Below the pieces are notes generated by a model. That model did no database searches. It was given only the letters and a program-made list of their open reading frames with translations, and was not told the DNA's origin. A DNA stretch of 34,970 nucleotides from JAJTHJ01 sp046316025. Its GTDB lineage: Bacteria; Pseudomonadota; Gammaproteobacteria; Burkholderiales; Burkholderiaceae_F. Made by a program: the position numbers and the translations under genes. The stretch spans positions 1 to 34,970 of the forward strand of contig JBKCXU010000106.1 in assembly GCA_046316025.1 (NCBI GenBank), read 5' to 3'. Every line of letters starts with the position of its first letter. The first letter of the stretch is position 1. Shown in pieces: positions 18,401-25,561 of this stretch.

Positions 18401-19507
18401 GCGGCGTCGATGTTCTTCCTCAACGTGCGCGACCCGCAGACGATCAAGATCGCGCGCAAGCTGATGATCGACTGGGGCTACAAGGCGCAGCGGCTGGGCA
18501 ACACGCTGTTCAGGCTGCCCGCGCACCTGCAAGTCAAGCAGCCGCCGGCCACCACCGGCAAGCCGCCGATCAAGAGCCAGGTGATCCACTTCGTCAACAA
18601 AAAGATGCCGGGCAACCTGCCCAAGAAAACAGCGCGCGCGCTGCTCGACATCGAAGACGCGCACTACGTGCCGATCATCCGCGACCCCCAGGCCACCGCC
18701 AGCGACGCCGAAGCGGTGTTCTACTTCCCCGGCTGCGGCTCGGAGCGGCTCTTCTCGCAGGTGGGGCTGGCGACCCAGGCGATGCTCTGGCACGTCGGCG
18801 TGCAAACCGTGCTGCCGCCGGGCTACCTGTGCTGCGGCTACCCGCAGCGCGGCAGCGGCCAGTTCGACAAAGCGGAGAAGATCATCACCGACAACCGCGT
18901 GCTGTTCCACCGCGTGGCCAACACGCTCAATTACCTCGACATCAAGACCGTGGTGGTGAGCTGCGGCACCTGCTACGACCAGTTGCAGGGCTACAAATTC
19001 GAGGAGATCTTCCCCGGCTGTCGGATCGTGGACATCCACGAATATCTGCTGGAAAAAGCCGTGAAGCTGCAAGGCGTGCAAGGCGTGCGCTACATGTACC
19101 ACGACCCCTGCCACAGCCCACTCAAGCGCCAGGAGCCGCTGAAGACCGTCAACGAACTGCTCGCCACCGCCGACGGCCGCAAGGTGGAAAAGACCGAGCG
19201 CTGCTGCGGCGAGAGCGGCACGTTTGCGATCACCCGGCCCGACATCGCTACGCAAGTGCGCTTCCGCAAGGAAATCGAGATGCGCAAGACCGCCGACGCG
19301 CTGCGCGCCGACGGCTTCGACGGCCAGGTCAAGGTGCTGACCTCGTGCCCGTCGTGCCTGCAAGGCATGGCGCGCTACAGCCACGACGCGGGGACGGACG
19401 CCGACTACATCGTGGTCGAGATGGCGCGGCACCTGTTGGGACCCGACTGGCTGCCGCAGTATGTGGCGCGGGCAAACGCGGGCGGGATCGAGCGGGTGCT
19501 GGTGTAG
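15467..19507 (+). CDS. DUF3683/FAD-linked oxidase/Fe-S CCG-domain dehydrogenase
   Basis: A 1,346-residue multidomain flavo-iron-sulfur protein resembling a fusion of GlcD/D-lactate dehydrogenase-type and GlpC/LldE-type subunits. An N-terminal DUF3683-like region (aa ~20-115) precedes a PCMH-type FAD-binding domain (~185-400, with PRGGGTGYT near 215). A FAD-oxidase C domain follows, with HMHAGDGNVH (755-764) and SGEHGIGLTKLE. Two 4Fe-4S motifs (CLRCGKCKPVC from 877, CTVCHKCETPCP from 939) come next. Two CCG domains end the protein (Cys near 1090, 1122, 1166, 1215, 1246, 1294). It probably oxidises a 2-hydroxy acid and passes electrons to the quinone pool; the substrate is unknown. I chose the ATG at 15467 because conserved sequence begins soon after; its ribosome site is weak. 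Residues about 661-695 come from an inserted palindromic repeat. Confidence 0.9.
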   Translation: MNAPLSPETLRPAAEAAEPPARLREIPYNYTSFSDREIVIRLLGADAWRLLDALRSERRTGRSARMLYEVLGDIWVVQRNPYLQDDLLDNPKRRRALIEALHHRLAEIDKRREREDAGRDTKVAALLDAARRAVTAFEAGFATTAELRARAKRLFGRITRSDNACFDAFARAAHVTDATDWRVEYPFVVLAPDEEAEVPALVRACIELGLTIIPRGGGTGYTASGIPLTPLSAVINTEKLEAISAVELLPLPGVAEPQPTLFTGAGVVTRRVSDAAERAGLVFAVDPTSADSSCVGGNIAMNAGGKKAVLWGTALDNLVWWRMVDPEGNWLEVTRLDHNLGKIHDAPAARFELVWKDGRSAPDKARELRREVLEIPGPAFRKAGLGKDVTDKFLSGLPGVQKEGCDGLITSARWLLHRMPKNIRTVCLEFFGRAKDAVPSIVEITGYMATQPGGALLAGLEHMDDRYLRAVGYSTKSRRGNLPKMVLIGDIVGDDDAAVAHAASEVVRIANSRAGEGFVAVSTDARKKFWLDRAKTAAISRHTNAFKLNEDVVIPLPRMGDYTDAIERINVEFSIRNKLELLDALAEYLRSDFALGNTGDVEFDRLPREEIVGARVEQAQELLAFARERWTYLLENFDTPVEKAAARLAQLGVTHIAAPMPSPGAAGAAPPSPPNGGEGLLPSPASAGEGPGVRASSATTLIDLLQDHTLRVSWKTEIRAPLERIFSGAAFAPVLAACEAIHQRVLRGRTWVALHMHAGDGNVHTNIPVNSDDYAMLARAHEAVGRIMRIARELGGVVSGEHGIGLTKLEFLTDAELAPFRAYKNRVDPEGRFNRGMLMPGAALEAAYTPSFSLLGHESLIMQQSDIKSVADAIKDCLRCGKCKPVCSTHVPRANLLYSPRNKILATSLLIEAFLYEEQTRRGISIRHWDEFSDVADHCTVCHKCETPCPVDIDFGDVTMAMKDLLRRMGKKKFNPGNAASMFFLNVRDPQTIKIARKLMIDWGYKAQRLGNTLFRLPAHLQVKQPPATTGKPPIKSQVIHFVNKKMPGNLPKKTARALLDIEDAHYVPIIRDPQATASDAEAVFYFPGCGSERLFSQVGLATQAMLWHVGVQTVLPPGYLCCGYPQRGSGQFDKAEKIITDNRVLFHRVANTLNYLDIKTVVVSCGTCYDQLQGYKFEEIFPGCRIVDIHEYLLEKAVKLQGVQGVRYMYHDPCHSPLKRQEPLKTVNELLATADGRKVEKTERCCGESGTFAITRPDIATQVRFRKEIEMRKTADALRADGFDGQVKVLTSCPSCLQGMARYSHDAGTDADYIVVEMARHLLGPDWLPQYVARANAGGIERVLV
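17447..17549. repeat. REP/BIME-like palindromic element inside the oxidase gene
   Basis: The element carries an 11-bp perfect hairpin (17477-17487 with 17492-17502, loop TAAT) and a 12-bp hairpin with one mismatch (17509-17520 with 17525-17536). It is bounded by CCCTCACCCGG at 17447 and CCGGGGGTGAGGG at 17537-17549, an imperfect terminal inverted repeat. The consensus, seen as PNGGEGLLPSP and GEGPGVRA when translated, is a familiar dispersed intergenic repeat in GC-rich proteobacteria. Here it lies within an open reading frame and keeps the frame. Confidence 0.85.
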
Positions 19508-19574
19508 CGCATCGCCGCGTTTGGGCAAGCGACTCGGCCAAGCACACAATTCGACCCTCTCGAGGAGCCGGTCG

Positions 19575-19811
19575 ATGGTTATTCAGTTCAGCATCCACGA
19601 AGCCAAGACGCAACTGCCGCGCCTGATCGAACGCGCCGAGCGCGGCGAGGAGATCGTCATCGCGCGCGGTGGGCGACCGATCGCGCGGCTGGTGCCCTAC
19701 GGCCCCAAGCGCCGCACGCCGGGTTTGGCGCGCGGCCGCGGGCGGCTGACGGAGGCGTTTTTCGCACCGCTCCCGCCCGAGGCGCTCGAGGCTTTCGGCG
19801 GCGGGCGATGA
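19575..19811 (+). CDS. Phd/YefM-family antitoxin
   Basis: A 78-residue protein starting MVIQFSIHEAKTQLPRLIER, with the GEEIVIARGGRPIARLVP core of the Phd/YefM (VapB-like) fold at residues 24-42. In type II toxin-antitoxin modules this N-terminal half binds DNA and the C-terminal tail wraps the toxin. The start is the ATG at 19575 with a GAGGAG-type ribosome site at 19561. Its stop overlaps an ATG in ATGA form at 19808, the usual translational coupling to the toxin gene, but that gene is only a 26-codon remnant. Confidence 0.85.
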   Translation: MVIQFSIHEAKTQLPRLIERAERGEEIVIARGGRPIARLVPYGPKRRTPGLARGRGRLTEAFFAPLPPEALEAFGGGR

Positions 19812-19888
19812 AGCCGAAGTTCAACACGCACGCGCCACCATGGTGGCTGCTCGACAACCCGCAACCGCCAGCCAAAGTGCCGCAATGA
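19808..19888 (+). pseudogene. Remnant of a PIN-domain (VapC-type) toxin gene
   Basis: The ATG overlaps the antitoxin stop. The 26 codons read MKPKFNTHAPPWWLLDNPQP, then PAKVPQ and a stop. This lines up with the N-terminus of VapC-type PIN toxins, typically MKxLLDTHxLLWWLxDDPxLS. The first catalytic aspartate (DTH) is Asn here, and the rest of the toxin is absent because the next gene begins at 19885. The alignment is from memory of the family; the remnant is short, but position and motif agree. Confidence 0.7.
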
Positions 19889-21402
19889 CGCCCTCCGCGC
19901 CAACCGTACGCCACGCGCAGCCAGCCGATCTGCCGGCAGGCGACTACGTCTCCCCCGGCTTGCGGATCGTCCTGCCGGACGCCTGCTTTCCCGATCTGGT
20001 GGTGGCCGATCGCAACGGCACCGACTGGCCCTGGCTGCGGCGCGAAATCCCGCACAACTTCCTCGCCGACCGGCGCCAACCGCGCGTGGGCTTTCTCAAC
20101 CGCGACGAAGCGCAGATTCTGTACAACAGCGCGTTGCCGTTTGCCGGCCAGCCCGCCCTGGAGATCGGCTGCTGGCTCGGTTGGTCGGCTTGCCATCTGG
20201 CGCTGGCCGGCGTGCACCTGGACGTCGTCGATCCGCTGCTGGCGCGCGCGGAGATCCGCGCGAGCGTGCAGCGCTCGCTGGCAGCCGCCCAGGTGCTGGA
20301 CCGCGTCAACCTCGTGCCCGGACCGAGCCCGCAGGCGGTGCGCGAGCTGGCCCGCCAGCATGGGCGCCGCTGGTCTTTGATCTTCATCGACGGCAATCAC
20401 GATGCCCCCGGCCCGCTGCACGACGCGCAAGTGTGCGAGGCCCTCGCCGCCGACGACGCGCTGATCCTGTTCCACGACCTCGCCTCGCCGGACGTTTCCC
20501 AGGGGCTGGATTACTTCCGGCGCAAGGGTTGGCACACGCGCATCTACGACACGATGCAGATCATGGGTGCGGCATGGCGGGGGCGCGCGCGGCCCATCGA
20601 CCACGTGCCGGACCCGGCTGTGCGTTGGACGCGGCCGGACCACCTGCGCGTCTGGACCGGCGGTTCAGGAGAATCCGCCGACAAAGTGCCGGCAACCAGT
20701 GACGACAAGCCCGCCATGGCGGGCTTCCCGGACTTCGATCCGGAGTTCATACCTCTTTATGCCGCGGCGCGTCCGTACACGATGACCTCGCCCGAACGCA
20801 TGTACGGCCTCTTCAAGGCAGTGCAGTATCTCGTGGCCAACCGCATCGACGGCGACTTCGTCGAGTGCGGGGTCTGGAAAGGGGGAAGCACCATGTTGGC
20901 CGCATCGACCCTGCTCCGATGCGGCGACGCGAGCCGCCAGTTATGGCTGTACGACACCTTTGCGGGCATGACCGAGCCCGAGCGTGCGGACGTCGATCAC
21001 TCCGGCCAGCCCGCAGCCGAGCACCTGCGTATCCGTCGCATACAAGCCGGGCAGTGGTGCCGCTCGCCACTGGAAGAGGTACGCGCGGTCATGGCGCAGA
21101 CGGCGTATCCGGCCGAGCGGATTCGCTACATCGTCGGTCCGGTCGAGCAAACCATCCCGGCAAATGCGCCGGACCGTATCGCGCTGCTGCGCCTGGACAC
21201 GGACTGGTATCGCTCCACCAAGCACGAGCTCGAGCACCTGTATTCGCGGCTGGTCAAAGGTGGCGTCCTCATCATCGACGACTATGGCCACTGGCGTGGC
21301 TGCCGCACGGCGGTGGACGAGTTTTTCGCCAAACAACCGACCTCGATGCTGCTCAACCGCCTCGACTACACCGGGCGTATCGGCGTCAAGCTTCAAGACT
21401 GA
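19885..21402 (+). CDS. Two-domain SAM methyltransferase (Methyltransf_24-like + TylF-like)
   Basis: A 505-residue protein with two methyltransferase-type domains in tandem. The first (about aa 60-235) has the SAM-binding LEIGCWLGWSA (92-102), LIFIDGNHD and ALILFHDL, as in class I methyltransferases of the Methyltransf_24 type. The second (about 290-505) has MYGLFKAVQYL, FVECGVWKGGST (325-336), LYDTFAGMTEPE, LLRLDTDWY and GGVLIIDDYGHW, the signature of the TylF/MycF macrocin O-methyltransferase family. It probably methylates a sugar or glycan, since a glycosyltransferase gene follows 37 bases later. The ATG at 19885 overlaps the toxin-remnant stop; an upstream ATG at 19840 is possible but lies over the remnant. 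Confidence 0.8.
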   Translation: MTPSAPTVRHAQPADLPAGDYVSPGLRIVLPDACFPDLVVADRNGTDWPWLRREIPHNFLADRRQPRVGFLNRDEAQILYNSALPFAGQPALEIGCWLGWSACHLALAGVHLDVVDPLLARAEIRASVQRSLAAAQVLDRVNLVPGPSPQAVRELARQHGRRWSLIFIDGNHDAPGPLHDAQVCEALAADDALILFHDLASPDVSQGLDYFRRKGWHTRIYDTMQIMGAAWRGRARPIDHVPDPAVRWTRPDHLRVWTGGSGESADKVPATSDDKPAMAGFPDFDPEFIPLYAAARPYTMTSPERMYGLFKAVQYLVANRIDGDFVECGVWKGGSTMLAASTLLRCGDASRQLWLYDTFAGMTEPERADVDHSGQPAAEHLRIRRIQAGQWCRSPLEEVRAVMAQTAYPAERIRYIVGPVEQTIPANAPDRIALLRLDTDWYRSTKHELEHLYSRLVKGGVLIIDDYGHWRGCRTAVDEFFAKQPTSMLLNRLDYTGRIGVKLQD

Positions 21403-21439
21403 GCGAGACGACGCAGCGCAGCGCGCTTCCCTCACGTTC

Positions 21440-22501
21440 ATGGCCCTGCCCCGCATCCTGCTCGTCACCCACGAATACACCGGCACCGGCGCGGCAGTCA
21501 TCCTCGGCGCCATCGCCGAGCACTGGGCGCGCACCCTCGGCTGGCAGGTCGAGATCTACCGCTACGACGCACGGCTGGTGGTGCCGGAGCCTCTGACTGC
21601 CGCCGGCGTGCGCGCCGTGGAGCGGGTCGCTCCAGGCGACTACGCGCTGGTGCTCGCCAACACCATCGCCCAGCCGCAGTTGCTGCAGTTCGTCGCGCAG
21701 AAGCTCGCGCCCAAGGTGCCGTGCCTGCTGTGGGTGCACGAGGGCGACACGCCGTTATGGAGCACGGACCTCAAAGCGGTCGACTGGGTGCGCATTTTCA
21801 GCGCCTTCGCGCACGTGGTGTTCCAAAGCGCCTGGCAGCGCGACAAGGTGTTCGCCTCCTTCCTCAACTATCTTGGTCCCGAGCGCGTGTCGACGATCGC
21901 CAATGGGCTGCCGCCGTTCGACGCCGCCGCGGTGCAGCCGACGCGGCCCGCCGACGGGCGTCGGCGCGTGCTGTTCATCGGCGGCGTGTACCCGCGCAAA
22001 CGACCCGAAGACCTCGCCGTGGCGGTGGAAAAGCTCGGCCGCCGCGACGTGGAATGCCTGTTCCTCGGGACCAATGCGCATCTGGCCGCCTGCGCCGCCG
22101 ATCTGCCGCGCCTGTTGCGCGAGCGCCCGGCCGACTTCCGCGCCCCGGGCGAGTCGCCGCGGCTCGCCACGCTGTCGCACCTGGCCGGCGCCGACGTGTT
22201 CTGCCTGCCCTCCGGCCAGGAGTCGCAACCGCTGACGCTGCTCGAAGCGGCGCAGCTGGGCGTGCCCATCTGCGCCTCGGACCTCGCGCCGTACGAAGGC
22301 ACTTGGCGGCACGGCCACAACTGCCTGCTGCACCCGGTCGGCGACACCAATCTACTGGCCGCGAATCTGGCCCTCGCGCTCGACAACGCGCGCGTGCGGC
22401 AGTCGCTCGTCGCCGGCGCGCGGCAGACGCTGCGGCGCTTCGACTTCGACCGCTTTGCCGCGCAGTTCACCTGGGCGGCCGAGTCCGTGATGCGGCGGTA
22501 G
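21440..22501 (+). CDS. GT4-type glycosyltransferase
   Basis: A 353-residue protein with GT-B organisation: an N-terminal half beginning ALPRILLVTHEYTGTGAA, and a C-terminal half with VLFIGGVYPRKRPEDL, LPSGQESQPLTLLEAA and GVPICASDLAPYEGTW. The Glu-rich ESQPLTLLEAAQLG segment corresponds to the donor-binding E-x7-E motif of family 4 retaining glycosyltransferases. It lies directly downstream of the methyltransferase gene, so the two may build and cap the same polysaccharide or glycan. Donor and acceptor sugars cannot be told from sequence. Confidence 0.8.
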   Translation: MALPRILLVTHEYTGTGAAVILGAIAEHWARTLGWQVEIYRYDARLVVPEPLTAAGVRAVERVAPGDYALVLANTIAQPQLLQFVAQKLAPKVPCLLWVHEGDTPLWSTDLKAVDWVRIFSAFAHVVFQSAWQRDKVFASFLNYLGPERVSTIANGLPPFDAAAVQPTRPADGRRRVLFIGGVYPRKRPEDLAVAVEKLGRRDVECLFLGTNAHLAACAADLPRLLRERPADFRAPGESPRLATLSHLAGADVFCLPSGQESQPLTLLEAAQLGVPICASDLAPYEGTWRHGHNCLLHPVGDTNLLAANLALALDNARVRQSLVAGARQTLRRFDFDRFAAQFTWAAESVMRR

Positions 22502-22509
22502 GAACGCCG

Positions 22510-22944
22510 ATGTCCGGGCCGCAACCCTGCGCGCTGTGCTACGGCTCCGGTGGCGAACTGCTGTTCCGCGACGACCTGCTGCGGGTCGTGCAGATCGACG
22601 ACCCCGACCTGCCCGGCTTCGTCCGCGTGATCGTCAACGCGCATGTGGCGGAGCTGACCGACCTGGCCGCCGCCGACCGCGCCCGCGTGATGGACGCCGT
22701 GTACGCCGTGGAAGCGGCGCAACGCGCCGTGCTCGCCCCCACCAAGATCAACGTCGCGAGCCTCGGCAACATGGTGCCGCACCTGCACTGGCACGTGATC
22801 CCGCGCTTTGCCGACGACGCGTTCTTCCCCGGTGCGATCTGGGCCGCGCGGCAGCGCGACACGCCGGCCGCGGTGCTCGCGGCCCGGCGCGCGCGGTTGC
22901 CGGCGCTGGCTGCGGCCATCCAGCAAAAACTCGGCTCGGGCTGA
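22510..22944 (+). CDS. HIT-family hydrolase
   Basis: A 144-residue histidine-triad protein. The active-site motif HLHWHVIPR has His91, His93 and His95. An N-terminal CALC (Cys7, Cys10) could bind zinc. Length and motifs fit small HIT nucleotide phosphohydrolases/phosphorylases acting on nucleoside polyphosphates or phosphoramidates. It starts eight bases after the glycosyltransferase stop, so it is probably co-transcribed, although a housekeeping role unrelated to glycan synthesis is likely. Confidence 0.85.
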   Translation: MSGPQPCALCYGSGGELLFRDDLLRVVQIDDPDLPGFVRVIVNAHVAELTDLAAADRARVMDAVYAVEAAQRAVLAPTKINVASLGNMVPHLHWHVIPRFADDAFFPGAIWAARQRDTPAAVLAARRARLPALAAAIQQKLGSG

Positions 22945-23144
22945 TCGCCGCAGAAGCAGGCTCGTCGCTGCGCTCGGAACGACCGTGCGCGGAGGAGCGC
23001 TGTGCACCCAAATCGACCATCGCGAAGTCCGCCGGTGCATCCTTGTCGTCCCGAGCGCAGCGAGGGATCTGCTGTTGCAGCCGCTTGCCCAAGGTCGGGA
23101 TCGCCCCGGACGGCGCCTGGCGTCGCGCGGAACAGCCCCGCCGG
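22945..23144. repeat. Convergent intergenic region with 97-bp inverted-repeat element
   Basis: Two 18-base arms, 22966-22983 and 23045-23062, are inverted repeats with one mismatch (core CGCTGCGCTCGG / CCGAGCGCAGCG) and enclose about 60 bases. The right arm belongs to a sequence of the type CCGAGCGCAGCGAGGGATCT, common as a dispersed repeat in proteobacterial genomes. The region separates the convergent HIT gene and SPOR gene. No coding sequence is supported here. Confidence 0.65.
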
Positions 23145-23828
23145 TCAGCTACCGCATACAGCCAGCCGGCTGCCGGGAAACTCCCGTCCGAGCGCCGCGA
23201 GTTGCGCGCCGAGCGCGGCATCGGCCGCTTCGATGCGCAGTCGCAGCGCGGGCACGGTGGCCGGGGCCGGCACCACGCGCGCTTCCTTGAGGCCGAGCTT
23301 TTCCACCACGGCCAGATGCAGCCGCGCCGCCTCGCCGGTGCGAAACGCGCCCAACGCTACCGCCCAGCGCAGCGCGCCGGCATCGTCGATCAGCCAGGCG
23401 CCGCGCACGCCCTGCTTGCGTGCGGCGGCGAGTTGGCGCTCCCCGTCGGCGCGCGTTCGCGCCGACGGCAGCACGACCAGCGTCCAGCCCGGGCTTTGCA
23501 CCTCACGCAGTGCCAGACGATCGGCGAAGTCCAGCGCCGCCGCACGCGCGCGCACGCCGCTGGCGACGGGCTCGGCAAAGTCGCCCAGCTCGAGACAGGC
23601 GGTGCCGACGGAAAAGTCGATTGCCGCCAGCGGGTCGCCGTGCCGGCGCGAGCGCTCGCGTGCCGCCTCCAGCTCCGCCGCGGACAGCAGCCGCAGGCGC
23701 TCCGGCGCCACCTGCGCGGCCGTCCGCTGCGGCTCGCCGCCGCCGCGCGCCGGCAGGCCGAGCAAGCCCTGCCACCACGCCCAGGCGAGCACGTTGGCCA
23801 GCAGCAGCACCAGGGCAAGTAGTCTCAT
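23145..23828 (-). CDS. SPOR-domain protein downstream of coaX
   Basis: A 227-residue protein with an N-terminal membrane anchor (MRLLALVLLLANVLAWAWWQ). A variable segment follows, then a SPOR-like region (about aa 105-185) containing WTLVVLPSARTRADGERQLA and GAFRTGEAARLHLAVVEKLG. SPOR domains bind denuded septal peptidoglycan glycan strands. The start ATG at 23828 overlaps the coaX stop, so translation is coupled. A birA-coaX-SPOR order is common in Betaproteobacteria. The SPOR match is moderate rather than strong. Confidence 0.75.
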   Translation of the reverse strand: MRLLALVLLLANVLAWAWWQGLLGLPARGGGEPQRTAAQVAPERLRLLSAAELEAARERSRRHGDPLAAIDFSVGTACLELGDFAEPVASGVRARAAALDFADRLALREVQSPGWTLVVLPSARTRADGERQLAAARKQGVRGAWLIDDAGALRWAVALGAFRTGEAARLHLAVVEKLGLKEARVVPAPATVPALRLRIEAADAALGAQLAALGREFPGSRLAVCGS

Positions 23829-24667
23829 GCCGCGCCGCCCTGCGTCTGCTCGGCATGCGCGCGCAGCGCCACGCCGCGCAGCACGAGACTGTCTTCGGCG
23901 CTGACCTCGCGCACCGTGCCGTCGCCACGCAGCGAGCGCGCCAGCGGCCCGCGCAGCAGCTGGCGCGCCCCGCCGGTGAGCACGAGGCGCGCCGGCGGCA
24001 GTCCGCGCAGCTTGAGTTCCTCGGCCATCTTGCGCGCCTGGTGTTCGATCAGCCCGAGCTGCGCGCAGTGCACGCCGGTGGCGATGGCATCGTCGGTGTT
24101 GTCGGCAAAGCGTACCGGCCGACCCTGTGCCAGCGGCAGGCGCGCCGTGCCCTGCGCGAGGCTGGCGCGCATCAGCGCGTAGCCGGGGGCAATCAGTCCG
24201 CCGATGAAGCGCACCGCGCCCGCTTCGGTGACCAGACTGTCCACCGTGGTCGCGGTCCCGGCGCCCACCACCAGCAGCGGCTCGCCGCGGAACTGCGTAC
24301 AGGCGGCGATCAGCGCATGCCAGCGGTCGGCGCCCAATTGCGCCGGGTCGCGATAGCCGTTGAAGAGCTCCACGCCCGCCGCGGGTCCGCGCCCGACGAA
24401 CGCCGCCGCGGAGCCGAACCACTGCACCGGCAGCGCGGCGACGCTCGCCACTGCCGCCTCGATGGCCGCTCGGATGCGCTCGTCGGCCACGCACACGCCG
24501 AAGGCGACGGTCGGTACCGGCTGGGCCCAAGCGGCGATCAGCTGGGCGGCGACGTCGCCGCCCGCGCCCGTGGCTTGCACGCCGCTGCCGGCGAAGTGGC
24601 GTCCGGCGGCGTCGCTGCGCACCCACTTGATCGCCGTGTTGCCGGCGTCGATGACGAGCCAACTCAT
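23825..24667 (-). CDS. coaX: Type III pantothenate kinase CoaX
   Basis: A 280-residue protein that phosphorylates pantothenate in the first step of coenzyme A synthesis. It shows the ASKHA phosphate-1 motif DAGNTAIKW (Asp7), the LGADRWHA motif (Asp114), the GAGTATTVD phosphate-2 motif and the GGLIAPGYALM segment typical of CoaX. The ATG at 24667 follows a GAGG ribosome site eight bases away. It lies 10 bases after birA and overlaps the SPOR gene, giving a three-gene operon. Confidence 0.93.
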   Translation of the reverse strand: MSWLVIDAGNTAIKWVRSDAAGRHFAGSGVQATGAGGDVAAQLIAAWAQPVPTVAFGVCVADERIRAAIEAAVASVAALPVQWFGSAAAFVGRGPAAGVELFNGYRDPAQLGADRWHALIAACTQFRGEPLLVVGAGTATTVDSLVTEAGAVRFIGGLIAPGYALMRASLAQGTARLPLAQGRPVRFADNTDDAIATGVHCAQLGLIEHQARKMAEELKLRGLPPARLVLTGGARQLLRGPLARSLRGDGTVREVSAEDSLVLRGVALRAHAEQTQGGAA

Positions 24668-24677
24668 GCCGCGATCC

Positions 24678-25529
24678 TCACGCCGCCACCGGCACCGCGG
24701 GGCGCAGCGACAACTCGCCGGCGACGAAGGCCGCCAGCCGCCCCTGCACCTCGACCAGCAGGCGCCCATCGCCATCGACCCCGCGCAGCGTGCCGCGGGC
24801 CACGCGCGCCTGGTGCTCGGTCAGTTCGACCTCGGCCTCGACCCAGGCCAGGTGCCGCACGTAGCGGGCGTGAAACGGCACGAAGCCCTCCGCGGCAAAG
24901 CGGCGCAGGGCGGCCAGCAGGGCGCGCGCCAGCCGCGCCAGCCAGGCCTCGCGCTGCGCGGCAAGCGTGGCCAGCGACAACACGTCGGCGAGTGCCGCCA
25001 GCGGGCGGCCGACCTCGGCGCGCTGGGCCTCGGTGCACCACAGGTTGAGCCCGACGCCGACCACCAGCGTGCGGGCGCCGTCGCCCGCGGTGGCCAGCTC
25101 GACCAGGATGCCGGCCAGCTTGCCGCCGCCGAGCAGCAGATCGTTCGGCCACTTGACCTGCACGCCGACGCCGGCGTCGTGCAAGGCCTCGGCCAGCGCC
25201 AGGCCCGCCACCAGCGAGGCCGCTGGCGCCGCCGCGGCGGGCAGCGGCACGGCGAGCGAGAACAGCAGCGCCGCACCGGGCGGCGTACTCCAGCGGCGGC
25301 CGAGCCGGCCCCGCCCGGCGGTCTGCTCCAGGGTGGCACGCAGCACCGGCCGCGCCGGCGCGGCGGCGCGCGCCAGCGCCAGCAGGTCGGCGTTGGTCGA
25401 ACCGGTGCGCAGCGCGACCTGCACGGCACAGTCGCCGCCCAGCGCCGCCGCCAACGCCGCCGCGTCCAGCGGCACGGTGAACGCGGCGCGCTGGCGCTCG
25501 GTCGGGACGGAGCTGGGAGTCAGGGCCAT
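24678..25529 (-). CDS. birA: Biotin-[acetyl-CoA-carboxylase] ligase BirA
   Basis: A 283-residue biotin protein ligase. Motifs are GSTNADLL (43-50), GRGRLGRRW (72-80), KWPND (126-130) and KLAGILVE (137-144), which bind biotinyl-AMP and ATP and attach biotin to the carboxylase carrier protein. No N-terminal helix-turn-helix is present, so this is a ligase-only BirA without the repressor function seen in E. coli. A small C-terminal domain is present. Start: ATG at 25529; a TTG at 25562 in the same frame is possible. Neither has a clear ribosome site. Confidence 0.92.
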   Translation of the reverse strand: MALTPSSVPTERQRAAFTVPLDAAALAAALGGDCAVQVALRTGSTNADLLALARAAAPARPVLRATLEQTAGRGRLGRRWSTPPGAALLFSLAVPLPAAAAPAASLVAGLALAEALHDAGVGVQVKWPNDLLLGGGKLAGILVELATAGDGARTLVVGVGLNLWCTEAQRAEVGRPLAALADVLSLATLAAQREAWLARLARALLAALRRFAAEGFVPFHARYVRHLAWVEAEVELTEHQARVARGTLRGVDGDGRLLVEVQGRLAAFVAGELSLRPAVPVAA

Positions 25530-25561
25530 GCCGGTCGGCGGTGGGGACGGGGAATCGTGCA

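Noticed and set aside
17522..19549. A 675-codon minus-strand frame across the Fe-S half of the oxidase
   Set aside because: It is antisense to conserved Cys motifs of the FAD/Fe-S protein; its translation shows no recognisable domain.
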